Assembly (NCBI GenBank): GCA_020445605.1
Contig: JAGRGH010000051.1
Coordinates: 1-64,000 of the forward strand
Source: Chromatiales bacterium
GTDB taxonomy: Bacteria > Pseudomonadota > Gammaproteobacteria > JAGRGH01
Reading direction: 5' to 3'
DNA length: 64,000 bases
The notes beneath the pieces are model-generated. The model worked only from the letters and a program-made list of their open reading frames with translations, was not told the DNA's origin and made no database searches. Below, piece after piece: positions 51,697 through 59,820 of this stretch (its first letter is position 1; the number at the start of each line of letters is the position of its first letter). Both the position numbers and the translations under genes were made by a program.

Positions 51697-52409
51697 GATT
51701 TCGAACGTTCCACGTCAGCAATATCGATCCGCATGCGCAGCGGCTCCAGCGGATGCTGGTGCTGTTCGAGCAGCGCGGTGTGTTCCCCAAGGGTTTCTGA
51801 TCCGAACAGCTGGTACTCGCGCGCCTCGCCGACGATGTCCGTGGGGGTCTGCCAGTTCGGGCCGAACAGACGCTGCTGGTGGCCGAGGTAGTGGTCGTAG
51901 CGACGGTAGTAGTCCTCCCAGCCGTTCGCACGCCCGTCACGGACGTCCCGCATCAGTTCACGCAGACCCTCGATCACGGCTTCCGGCCGCGGCATGCAGC
52001 CCGCGATATAGATGTCGACCGGCAGATAGTCGTTGAGCTTCTTGGCAGTCGCATAGCTCTGCCAGTACATGCCACCGTTGACCGTGCACGAACAGATGCC
52101 GATCACGTACTTCGGCGACGGCATCTGTTCATAAGTCAGGATCACGCGCTTGAGTGTCTTGACCGACACATAACCCGTGATCAGCAGGATGTCGGCCTGG
52201 CGCGGCGTGACCATCGGCTGGATGCCGAGGCGTTCCATGTCGAAGCGCGAGGTCATCGCCGGCGGCAGTTCGATCGCACCGCAACCGGTGCAGTAGTGCA
52301 GCAGAAACAGCGAACGGGAACGACAGAAGTCTACGAACTCGTCGAACACGTTCGCCAGCGGGTTGCTGCGCCCGCGACCGGCCTTGACCGGCACCGGAAA
52401 GTCGCTCAT
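51693..52409 (-). CDS. NuoB/MbxJ-like iron-sulfur subunit
   Basis: Protein of 238 residues from the ATG at 52409, overlapping the nuoH-like stop by 4 nt. Proximal-cluster cysteines: LHYCTGCGAIEL (Cys40, Cys43), GICSC (Cys106, Cys108) and AGCMPRPEAVIEGL (Cys138). The CxxC spacing is the hydrogenase/Mbh type; complex I NuoB has adjacent CC. The C-terminal 80 residues after the cluster fold are an extension of unknown role. Holds the 4Fe-4S cluster next to the active site. Confidence 0.9.
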   Translation of the reverse strand: MSDFPVPVKAGRGRSNPLANVFDEFVDFCRSRSLFLLHYCTGCGAIELPPAMTSRFDMERLGIQPMVTPRQADILLITGYVSVKTLKRVILTYEQMPSPKYVIGICSCTVNGGMYWQSYATAKKLNDYLPVDIYIAGCMPRPEAVIEGLRELMRDVRDGRANGWEDYYRRYDHYLGHQQRLFGPNWQTPTDIVGEAREYQLFGSETLGEHTALLEQHQHPLEPLRMRIDIADVERSKS

Positions 52410-53308
52410 CTCATCACCACCGCGAGTCCGACCAGCGCGATCAACGTCGGCCATTTCCACATCAGGCGCACCATGTCCTCGGTGCGATAGCGTGGGAACA
52501 CGAAGGCCACGCTCATCGGCACGGCCGCGACCACGAATATCTTCACGAGAAACGTGAACCAGTCCCCGCCACCGCCCAGGAACAGGCTCACATACAGCAC
52601 GCTGGCCGTGTAAAGCTGAAAGCACTGCATGACGAACAGGCCGCCGAGGTACTTGCCGCCCATCTCGACCATCGGCCCGGTGGCGATCTCGGCCGGCGCG
52701 ACATAGATCTCGAACGGCTGCTTGCCGAGCATGCCCTGCAATGTGAACAGCCCCGCGAACGCGAGGATCGGCATCTGCACCAGGCCCCAGCCTTGCAGGC
52801 CGCCCGCGCGCTGCGCCGCGATGATGTCGACGAGATTCGTCGTGCCGTAATGCCAGGCAACGGCAAACGCCACGATCACGAACGGAATGTCGTAGGCGAG
52901 CATCGCCGTCAGCGCGCGCGACACGCCAATCGAAGCGTTCGGGTTCGCGCACTGACCGGCGGCCAGCGCCAGACCCAGCGAGGGGATCATCGTCAGATAC
53001 AGCAGCACGATCAGGCCACCCTGTTCCGCGATGCCGTTCATGCCCGGCACCGGCAGCAGGGTTTCGGCGGCCACATAGCCCCCGATCGCGACGACGAGGC
53101 CAAGGTCGTGCAGCAGTCCGTGCGAGACCTGTGCACGCTTGCCGAACAGCTTCACCACGTCATAGAGCGGTTGCAGAAGCGGCGGTCCGACGCGACGCTG
53201 GATGCGCGCTGCGATCCTGCGCATGCACAGCAGCAGAAACAGCCCCGTGACGAACGCCACGAGCGGCATCAGCACAAGCTCGATGAACAGTTCCAGTCCG
53301 GTGGACAT
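52406..53308 (-). CDS. NuoH/MbxM-like membrane subunit
   Basis: Protein of 300 residues with about eight helices. Family signatures: RIAARIQRRVGPPLLQPLYD near the N-terminus (the conserved RxGP loop) and MLGKQPFEIYVAPAEIATGP. It anchors the peripheral arm and lies at the entry of the ion pathway. ATG at 53308, one base shared with the upstream stop (TGATG). Confidence 0.92.
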   Translation of the reverse strand: MSTGLELFIELVLMPLVAFVTGLFLLLCMRRIAARIQRRVGPPLLQPLYDVVKLFGKRAQVSHGLLHDLGLVVAIGGYVAAETLLPVPGMNGIAEQGGLIVLLYLTMIPSLGLALAAGQCANPNASIGVSRALTAMLAYDIPFVIVAFAVAWHYGTTNLVDIIAAQRAGGLQGWGLVQMPILAFAGLFTLQGMLGKQPFEIYVAPAEIATGPMVEMGGKYLGGLFVMQCFQLYTASVLYVSLFLGGGGDWFTFLVKIFVVAAVPMSVAFVFPRYRTEDMVRLMWKWPTLIALVGLAVVMR

Positions 53309-55164
53309 CAGACCACCGCCCAGGCGAGCGCAAGCACGGCGAACGCCAGCCCGTACAGCAGCGGTTGTGCGTTGCGATACCAGCCGCTCATGGCGCGCGC
53401 CACTGTGCCAGTGACCGCCACAACGACCGATTCCAGCCATGCGAAGGTTCCGCGATACCAGGGCCGGATGTGATGCATGAGGCCCGCATAGAAATCCGCG
53501 CTGTACTGATAGCGCACCTGCGCGGTCAGAAAATGCCCGCCCGCGTAATTGTCCAGCGGATGCACACGCCGCGGGCGCGAACCGAACAGATAAAACACCC
53601 CGGCGCCAACGATCAGTCCATAGCCCAGCACCGCGCCGACCCAGAGCATGTTCAGACTGCCGTGCGGCGAATCGATCCCGCCGAGATGGTGAGCGAGGAC
53701 CGGCAGCCCGAGGGCGGCCTGCGCCTGCGCCACCCAGTCGAGCACCAGCCCCGGCGCAATGCCGGTCACGAGCACGACGACGGCAAGCAGCAGCATCGGC
53801 ACGAGCATGGCCAGCGGCGCCTCGCGCACCGTGTCATGTTCAAGCCGCAGCTGGCCGAGGAACAGGTTGTGCAGCAGCTTGAACACGGAAAGGATCGTGC
53901 CGAGCGTGCCGATCACGGCCGCCACGAACAACAGCGGCTGACCCTGTTCGATCAGCGACCGATAGATCAGCCATTTCGAAACGAAGCCGTTCATCGGCGG
54001 CAGGCCGGCCAGGCCGATGATGCCCACCAGCACGACCAGAAAGGTCAGCGGCATGCGCACGACGAGTCCGCCCAGTCGGTTCAGGTCCGCGGTACCCGCA
54101 CGCAGCATCACCGCGAACACGCCCATGAACAGCGCGGCCTGATAGGTGGCGTGGTTGAACACGTGCATCAGTCCACCGGCCGTACCGAGTGCATCGCCGA
54201 GCACGAGCCCGAGCAGCATGTAGCCGCCCTGCCCGATGCCATGCCAGGCCAGCAGCAGGCGGGCGTCGTTCTGCCGCAATGCGGTGAAGGTCGGCAGGAT
54301 GATCGTCGCGGCCGCCACCCAGGCGAACAGATCGAACAGATCGAAGCCGCCGAATATCGTCAGGCCAGCACGCAAGGCATCCAGTCCGATGAACTGCATC
54401 GGCACCACGGCCATCGCGAACAGGCCCATGCGCGAGGAAATCGCGCCGAGAAACGCCGCACCCGGACCCGGCGCATGGGCGTAGGCGCCGGCCTGCCAGA
54501 GATGCAGCGGCAGCAATCCCATCTTTGCGCCGAACCCGGCGACGAACAGCAGCACCAGTGCGAACCGTCCCCCGGTCGACAACGCGGCCCACGCGCTCGG
54601 CAATGCGGAAAAGCCCAGATCGCCGCCAGCGCTCCAGACCAGCGCGATGCCGGCGAGGATCGCCATCGCACCCGCGATGGCATAGGTCAGATAGCGCAGT
54701 GCGGCCGCCGGGGCCGGTCCACCACCGATCGCCATGAACAGGAAGCTCGCCCAGCTGACGAACTCCCAGCCGACGAACAGCGTGAGCAGATCGGCGCTGG
54801 CCACCAGCATCAGCATCGCAAGCACATTCAGCGCCAGTGCGAACTGTACCGGGTGCATCTCGCGACCTTTGCCGATGTAGAGCCCGCCCGCATACAGTGC
54901 GGCGACGAACGCGGCGCCGAGCGTGATCGCCGCGAAGAACCAGCCCAGTGCGTCCAGCCGCCAGCCGAGCGTCTGCCCGAATACCTCGACGCGCAGCGCG
55001 GATGCCAGCGCCTCGCCATGCAGTGCGCCGGTCGCAACCAGCAGCGCGAACTGGGCCGCGAAGGCGGCGGCCGCGATCCAGGCGGTGATCCGGTGCCGAC
55101 CAGCGACGGCCGTGAACACGACCGTGGCCGCGGCCAGCGCGAACAGCCCGTCGAGCGCGTTCAC
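53308..55164 (-). CDS. Proton-conducting antiporter-like subunit 2 (MbxH'/HyfB/NuoL-like)
   Basis: Protein of 618 residues with a GTG start at 55164 overlapping the previous stop by 4 nt; a longer upstream frame is antisense-type noise over the neighbour. About 16 helices. Antiporter motifs: LLTLFVGWEFVSWASFLFM (the TM5-type glutamate in GWE), AGFGAKMGLLPLHLWQAGAY (TM7-type lysine) and FNHATYQAALFMGVFAVML (HxxxK/xA-type late motif). The TM8 segment AHAPGPGAAFLGA differs from the common PTPVSALLH. Second of two adjacent antiporter-like genes, as in MBS. Confidence 0.9.
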   Translation of the reverse strand: MNALDGLFALAAATVVFTAVAGRHRITAWIAAAAFAAQFALLVATGALHGEALASALRVEVFGQTLGWRLDALGWFFAAITLGAAFVAALYAGGLYIGKGREMHPVQFALALNVLAMLMLVASADLLTLFVGWEFVSWASFLFMAIGGGPAPAAALRYLTYAIAGAMAILAGIALVWSAGGDLGFSALPSAWAALSTGGRFALVLLFVAGFGAKMGLLPLHLWQAGAYAHAPGPGAAFLGAISSRMGLFAMAVVPMQFIGLDALRAGLTIFGGFDLFDLFAWVAAATIILPTFTALRQNDARLLLAWHGIGQGGYMLLGLVLGDALGTAGGLMHVFNHATYQAALFMGVFAVMLRAGTADLNRLGGLVVRMPLTFLVVLVGIIGLAGLPPMNGFVSKWLIYRSLIEQGQPLLFVAAVIGTLGTILSVFKLLHNLFLGQLRLEHDTVREAPLAMLVPMLLLAVVVLVTGIAPGLVLDWVAQAQAALGLPVLAHHLGGIDSPHGSLNMLWVGAVLGYGLIVGAGVFYLFGSRPRRVHPLDNYAGGHFLTAQVRYQYSADFYAGLMHHIRPWYRGTFAWLESVVVAVTGTVARAMSGWYRNAQPLLYGLAFAVLALAWAVV

Positions 55165-56615
55165 AATCGGCCCCGACTTTGATGACCGAGCACGTTCGCG
55201 ATGTATCCGCCGCGATCGGCGGCCTGCTGCGCAAGCCTGCCCAGGCGCTCGCCGATCGGTGCGGCCGCAACCGTGCCGACCAGCAGAACGCCACCGAGCA
55301 GTGCCGCCGGAAACGCACGAAACCGCCCCGGTGTCGCGGCCTGCGGTGGGTCGGCGCGATACATCGCCAGGATCAGACGAAACAGGTAGTTGGCCTCGAC
55401 GACCGTCACGGCGAGCAGAACGAACGCCGCCACAAGCGCAACTGTACTGCCGGCATCCATGAGCCCGCGCAGCACGAACAGCTTGGCCCAGAAACCCGGC
55501 AGCGGCGGCAACCCGACCAGCGACAGCGCGAACAGAACGAACAACGCGCCCGCGAGCGGCGAGCGTCGCGCCACGCCAGCCAGTTGGTCCAGTGCGCCGG
55601 ACCATTCGCGCGACAGATCGAACAGCGCGCTCTTGACGACCAGATGATGCAGCGCCGCGATCACGCCCGCGAGCACGCCCGCCGCGCCCGAGATCGAGAA
55701 CGCGACACAGACGAGCCCGAGCTGCGCGATCGACGAACCTGCCAGCATGCGCGGGAAATCGCGCGCATGCCATGCCGCGAGTTCGCCGCTCGCCAGTCCC
55801 AGCACGCCGACCGCGAGCAACAACAGCGCCGCCTCCGGCTGCGTGAACACGAGCAGCAGCAGACGCACGATCACGAGCAGCGCCAGCTTCGACACCAGGC
55901 CCGCGAGCAGCGCCGAGACGCGCGCAGGTGCGGTCGCATAGACCTCCGGCACCCAGCTGTTCACCGGGAAGACCTCGGCCTTTACGCCGAAGCCGACCAG
56001 CAGGCACGCGAACGCCGCGAGTCCGCGCGCGTCGTGCAGGACCGTCGGTGCGCGCTGGGCGAGATGCGCGAGATTCAGCGTGCCGGCCGCGTTGTAGACG
56101 AGCGCGATGCCAACCAGCGCGACCAGCGAACCGAGTGCGCTCAACAGCAGGTAGCGCAGTGCGGCGATTTCGGAACGCGCGTTGTCGTTGACGGCCGCAA
56201 GGCCAAACGATGCAACGGCCGCGAGTTCGTAGAACACATACAGCGTGAACAGGTCGCCGGCCAGCGCCATCCCCGCGCCCGCGGCCGCCAGCAACAGCCA
56301 GAGACTGCGCTCGCGCACATCGGCCGTGTCGGCCCACGGCCAGAACAGCAGGCTCAGGAGCGGGACCGCGAGCGCAAACACCAGCGCGAGCGCATCGCCG
56401 ACCAGCGCAATTCCAAGCGGTGCCGCGAAGCCACCGAGCGCCACGACCATCGTGGTCCCGCCTGCCCCGGCCGCCGCACCAAGCAGGATCGCTACGACTG
56501 CGGTGAGCAGCAGGGGGCCGAGCCAGCTGGCGACCGGCTTCGAGACCCGCGCAAGCGGACGCAAGGCAAACGCGCCCGCCAATGGCAATGCGATCGCCAG
56601 CGGCAGCGTGCTCAC
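55161..56615 (-). CDS. Proton-conducting antiporter-like subunit 1 (MrpD/NuoN-like, MbxH)
   Basis: Protein of 484 residues with about 14 helices. LFTLYVFYELAAVASFGLAA carries the TM5-type glutamate, and GFGVKAEVFPVNSWVPEVYA the TM7-type lysine. ATAPARVSALLAGLVSKLAL is the TM8 segment with its lysine, and ALHHLVVKSALFDLSRE the later one. This is the closest of the two to MrpD. It overlaps both neighbours by 4 nt. Confidence 0.92.
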   Translation of the reverse strand: MSTLPLAIALPLAGAFALRPLARVSKPVASWLGPLLLTAVVAILLGAAAGAGGTTMVVALGGFAAPLGIALVGDALALVFALAVPLLSLLFWPWADTADVRERSLWLLLAAAGAGMALAGDLFTLYVFYELAAVASFGLAAVNDNARSEIAALRYLLLSALGSLVALVGIALVYNAAGTLNLAHLAQRAPTVLHDARGLAAFACLLVGFGVKAEVFPVNSWVPEVYATAPARVSALLAGLVSKLALLVIVRLLLLVFTQPEAALLLLAVGVLGLASGELAAWHARDFPRMLAGSSIAQLGLVCVAFSISGAAGVLAGVIAALHHLVVKSALFDLSREWSGALDQLAGVARRSPLAGALFVLFALSLVGLPPLPGFWAKLFVLRGLMDAGSTVALVAAFVLLAVTVVEANYLFRLILAMYRADPPQAATPGRFRAFPAALLGGVLLVGTVAAAPIGERLGRLAQQAADRGGYIANVLGHQSRGRL

Positions 56616-57046
56616 GGGTCTCTCACCAGATCATCGCGACGTGGCGCGTCGGCACTGGCGGCCGGTCCGAGCCCGGCCGCGCGATCAATCCCGCGTTCGA
56701 GCCGCTCGCGCAGCGCGCGCATCGACAGCGTCCCGACCCGCGCGTGCACGCGCACGACCAGCGCAATCGCGAGCGCCTGCACGCCCACACCGATGACGAT
56801 TGCGGTCAGGACCAGCGCCTGAGGAACCGGGTCGACCATCGGCAGACTGCCGCCCGTGACGATCGGCGCAACGGCTTGCGGCCGGTAGCCGGCCAGCACC
56901 AGCAGCAGATTCGCGCCGGCCTCGGCAATCACCAGCCCGAGCAGGACCCGCAGCAGGTGGTCGGACAGCACCAGTCCGGCAATGCCGATGCCGATCAGAC
57001 CGATCGCGCCGACATACATCACGACGACCAGATCCGGCGCACTCAT
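56612..57046 (-). CDS. MrpC/NuoK-like subunit (MbxG)
   Basis: Protein of 144 residues from the ATG at 57046. Three helices (about 8-28, 31-52, 72-98) with GLIGIGIAGLVLSDHLLRVL and LGLVIAEAGANLLLV, the NuoK-type glutamate in the second helix. A C-terminal tail of about 40 hydrophilic residues (RERLERGIDRAAG) is longer than usual for MrpC. 4 nt overlaps on both sides. Confidence 0.87.
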   Translation of the reverse strand: MSAPDLVVVMYVGAIGLIGIGIAGLVLSDHLLRVLLGLVIAEAGANLLLVLAGYRPQAVAPIVTGGSLPMVDPVPQALVLTAIVIGVGVQALAIALVVRVHARVGTLSMRALRERLERGIDRAAGLGPAASADAPRRDDLVRDP

Positions 57047-57741
57047 GCGGAGGCGCCCGCCCCGGCCGCGAGGTCCGCCATGAGCCCCGCGAGCTCGGCA
57101 CCGACCTTCACGCCGACCGCGCACGACAGCAGCGGCAGGCTGCCGGCGGATACCAGCGCGCCGGTCTGCCCCGTGCCGAACAGCGGCGCGAGGAATTCCC
57201 GATCCAGCGCGAATGCGCCGACCGCGACGCCGACGAAGGCCAGCCCGGCGAGGCCCTCGAGCCAGGCAATCGCCGCATGCGCGAGCGGGCGATCCGCGCG
57301 CGCAAGCACGCCGAGAAAAAACGCCGCCGCGAGAATCACGCCACCCTGAAAGCCGCCACCGGGCGTCAGATGTCCATGCGCGACGATGAACAGCCCGACG
57401 ACCGCGAGAAACGGGAACAGCACATCGGCGCCCGTGCGCAGCACGAAACCGGCACGCGCGTGGTGGCCGCCGGGGCCGTTCGCCGCACGCCCCCGACTCA
57501 GCACGAGACCGACGGCGGTTGCCGCCGCGAACAGGATCGAGACCTCGCCGAGCGTGTCGAGCCCGCGATACGCGAACAGCACCGCCGTGACGACATTGGT
57601 GCCGCCGACGACCGCCGGCCCCTGCGCAGCGATGGGCCCGCCAACCGTCGTCAGCTGGCCCGGCGTGCTCAGACGCGCACCGAGCGCAAACAGCAGCGCG
57701 ACGAGTCCGAGCGAAAAGATCAGCGAAGCGAACCTATGCAT
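57043..57741 (-). CDS. MrpB-type subunit (MnhB domain, MbxF-like)
   Basis: Protein of 232 residues from the ATG at 57741. The N-terminal 90 residues include a GLDTLGEVSILFAAATAVGL helix like the C-terminal end of MrpA (MbhE type). The remaining 140 hold the MnhB signature GHLTPGGGFQGGVILAAAFF with four helices. So it appears to combine the MbhE- and MbhF-like parts in one polypeptide. Overlaps the DUF4040 gene by 8 nt. Confidence 0.87.
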   Translation of the reverse strand: MHRFASLIFSLGLVALLFALGARLSTPGQLTTVGGPIAAQGPAVVGGTNVVTAVLFAYRGLDTLGEVSILFAAATAVGLVLSRGRAANGPGGHHARAGFVLRTGADVLFPFLAVVGLFIVAHGHLTPGGGFQGGVILAAAFFLGVLARADRPLAHAAIAWLEGLAGLAFVGVAVGAFALDREFLAPLFGTGQTGALVSAGSLPLLSCAVGVKVGAELAGLMADLAAGAGASA

Positions 57742-58003
57742 CGCGATGCCCGCTGTCGCTGTCGACACGCGCGAGGCCCAGGCGTTTCAATCCGAGCGCC
57801 AGAACGATCGCGCTGAGCCCCGCGCCCACCGCCGCCTCGGTCATCGCGACATCCGGCGCACGCAGCAGCGCAAACAGCACGGCGACCGCCAGCGAGACGA
57901 CCGACACACTCGCGACGGCCGCAACGAAATTGCGCACGAACAGCGTCACGAGTGCGGCGACCAGCGCCATGACGACGAGCACCAGCGCAATCCAGCCCTC
58001 CAT
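57734..58003 (-). CDS. DUF4040 / MbhD-like hydrogen-carbon membrane subunit
   Basis: Protein of 89 residues. The ATG at 58003 is preferred because it shares one base with the upstream stop (TGATG), in line with the coupling pattern of this operon; an ATG at 58018 is possible. Three helices; signature APDVAMTEAAVGAGLSAIVL, as in MbhD and the C-terminal part of MrpA. Part of the sodium/proton-translocating module. Confidence 0.85.
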   Translation of the reverse strand: MEGWIALVLVVMALVAALVTLFVRNFVAAVASVSVVSLAVAVLFALLRAPDVAMTEAAVGAGLSAIVLALGLKRLGLARVDSDSGHRDA

Positions 58004-58290
58004 CAGGGCGCCCGCCATGGCGCCACGCCGCGCCGGAACAGCGCGCGCGCGATCGTCGACGAGCCGACCGGATTGGTCAGCAGCAGAAACAGCCCGATCG
58101 CGAGCAGTCGCGGCCACCAGTCCGGCCGCAGCAACGCCGTGCCGGCAAGCAGCGCGAGCGCCCCCAGCGTCGCGGCCTTGGTGCCGGCCTGGATGCGGTT
58201 GTAGACATCGGGCATGCGCAACAGGCCCAGCGCAGCAAGAAACGCAAACACCGCACCCAGCAAGAGCAGGACGTCGCCGGCAATCCTCAC
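58003..58290 (-). CDS. MrpG-like subunit (MbxC)
   Basis: Protein of 95 residues with a GTG start at 58290, overlapping the upstream stop by 4 nt (GTGA). Signature GLLRMPDVYNRIQAGTKAAT, with three helices, typical of MnhG/MrpG. Confidence 0.9.
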   Translation of the reverse strand: MRIAGDVLLLLGAVFAFLAALGLLRMPDVYNRIQAGTKAATLGALALLAGTALLRPDWWPRLLAIGLFLLLTNPVGSSTIARALFRRGVAPWRAP

Positions 58291-58553
58291 GATGCATTGC
58301 CCTCCAGCGCGTGCGCGAGCGCGACGACACCGATGAACGCGAGCACGCCGTAGACCAGCGCGACATCGAGCACAAACACGCTGTCGATGACGATCGCGAG
58401 CGGGGCGAGTGCCGCGGTGAGGATCACGGCCAGCGTGTCCGCGGCAACGATGCGGTCGCCGGCGCCCGGTCCGCGCACCAGCCGGACCAGCGCCAGCAGC
58501 ACCGCCAGGCCCAGCAGCGCCAATGCCGTCAGCTCGGCAAGATTGAGGTTCAC
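58287..58553 (-). CDS. MrpF-like subunit (MbxB)
   Basis: Protein of 88 residues with three helices. RLVRGPGAGDRIVAADTLAV is the MnhF/MrpF signature. 4 nt overlap with MrpE-like upstream. Confidence 0.9.
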   Translation of the reverse strand: MNLNLAELTALALLGLAVLLALVRLVRGPGAGDRIVAADTLAVILTAALAPLAIVIDSVFVLDVALVYGVLAFIGVVALAHALEGNAS

Positions 58554-59092
58554 TGCAGGAATCCGGCCAGATGCCGTTCGAAGTCCGCGGCGATCCGCTC
58601 GGTTGCGGCCTGCATGTCCAGGCCCGGCGGCGCATCGATCCAGTGTATGCGCAGGCGCGAACCTTCCATGTCAACCGTCAGCGTGCCGGGCGTCAGCGTG
58701 ATGGCGTTGGCGAGCAGCAGGCGCGCGAGCGGCGAATGCAGCGCCGTTTCGATTTCGACGATTGCGGGATCAAGCGGCAACGACGGCGACAACACACGCC
58801 GCGCAACATCTAGATTGGCGCGTACGAGCGCCAGCATGAACCGGCCGACGAACGCCAGCAGTGCAATCGGCATGCCGGGCGTCGCGCGCAGTCCCGCGAA
58901 TGCGGCGAGCCGTTCACCGGACAGCGCCGTGACGAGCAGCGCCGCGAGCGCACCCGCGACGAGTTCATCGACGCGCCACTCGCCCGCCAGCAGCATCCAC
59001 AGCAGCAGGCACAGGAAAAACACCGCGACACGGCGCGCGAGCGGCACACGCGACTCACGCTCAGCGCGCAACACGGGGGCGGAATCCGTCAC
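58550..59092 (-). CDS. MrpE-like subunit (MbxA)
   Basis: Protein of 180 residues. Two N-terminal helices (about 20-60) precede the soluble MnhE part: LALVRANLDVARRVLSPSLP, LLANAITLTPGTLTVDMEGS and RLRIHWIDAP. First of the thirteen complex genes in transcription order. 4 nt overlap with the kinase-like gene. Confidence 0.9.
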   Translation of the reverse strand: MTDSAPVLRAERESRVPLARRVAVFFLCLLLWMLLAGEWRVDELVAGALAALLVTALSGERLAAFAGLRATPGMPIALLAFVGRFMLALVRANLDVARRVLSPSLPLDPAIVEIETALHSPLARLLLANAITLTPGTLTVDMEGSRLRIHWIDAPPGLDMQAATERIAADFERHLAGFLQ

Positions 59093-59817
59093 GGCAGGAC
59101 GTAGTTCGTCGGTGCGCTCACGCTGCGTTCAACATAGGCCGCGCGTGCGGCAAGCACGAGCTTGACCACGGACTGTTCGTCGAAATGATCGGTGTTCACG
59201 GTGAAGTCGTAGGCGGCCGGTTCGTTGATGTCGCGGCCGAACAGCTCCTGCACGAACTTCGCACGCTCCGCGTCGATGCGCTCGGTCATGGAACGCGCCT
59301 GCTGGGCCTCGAGTCCGTGACGCCCGGCGATGCGTGCATAGCGCATCGCGGCGGACCCCGTCACACGCAGACGCAGCACCGGCCGGCCTCCGATCGGACG
59401 ACCGCCGAGAATGAAGTTCGCCCCGCGGCCGATGATCACGCCGCCGGTCGTCGCGATGCCAAGCACGGCGTTGATCAAGGCGCGTCGATAACGGCTGGAA
59501 TAGGTGCCGCGACCGCTGATGACCGCCTGCAACCACTCGGTACGGCTGCTCGCGACGTGTTCGTCGAGCCGCTCGAGCATCTCGGTGCTGACGTCGGTTT
59601 CGCGGCCCATGAGTTCGATCAGCTCACGATCGAAGAACGGCACCTCGAGCGCCTCGGCCAGCAAGTGACCGATGTGCTCGCCGCCCGACCCGCAGTCGCG
59701 CGACAGCGTCACGACGCAGCCCGGACATTTCGCCGTGCGGGCCCGGCCATCCATGCCGGCGAGGAATTCGGATTTCAGGATCGCGTCGAGCGCGCGGTGT
59801 ACATCGATGCGCGACAT
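59089..59817 (-). CDS. Cytidylate kinase-like family protein
   Basis: Protein of 242 residues of the cytidylate_kin2 group. VVTLSRDCGSGGEHIGHLLA is the P-loop region (SGGxxI rather than GxGK), followed by VPFFDRELIELMG and later VIIGRGANFILGG and RVTGSAAMRYARI. Such proteins bind a nucleotide and may be kinases of unknown substrate; they are not the essential Cmk. Overlaps the MrpE-like start by 4 nt and starts 3 nt after the GltD-like gene, between the POR and membrane modules. Its role there is unknown. Confidence 0.85.
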   Translation of the reverse strand: MSRIDVHRALDAILKSEFLAGMDGRARTAKCPGCVVTLSRDCGSGGEHIGHLLAEALEVPFFDRELIELMGRETDVSTEMLERLDEHVASSRTEWLQAVISGRGTYSSRYRRALINAVLGIATTGGVIIGRGANFILGGRPIGGRPVLRLRVTGSAAMRYARIAGRHGLEAQQARSMTERIDAERAKFVQELFGRDINEPAAYDFTVNTDHFDEQSVVKLVLAARAAYVERSVSAPTNYVLP

Positions 59818-59820
59818 GCG

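Noticed and set aside
49964-52409. Group 4 [NiFe]-hydrogenase
   Set aside because: Two of the four [NiFe]-binding cysteines are replaced (Asp80, Glu377) and no maturation protease or hyp genes are visible.
55165-56337. N-terminal extension of the antiporter-like gene starting at 53308
   Set aside because: The extension lies in another frame of the MrpD-like gene and is Arg/Gly/Ala-rich noise; the GTG at 55164 gives the normal start and a 4 nt overlap.
53365-56822. Two long plus-strand frames (53365-55182 and 55179-56822)
   Set aside because: Antisense to the antiporter-like genes; Gln/Arg/His-rich shadow composition without motifs.
47638-59092. Ordinary complex I (nuo) operon
   Set aside because: No NuoE, NuoF or NuoG; Mrp E-F-G-B-C subunits are present; the NuoB-like subunit has CxxC spacing rather than CC; the order matches Mbx/MBS.
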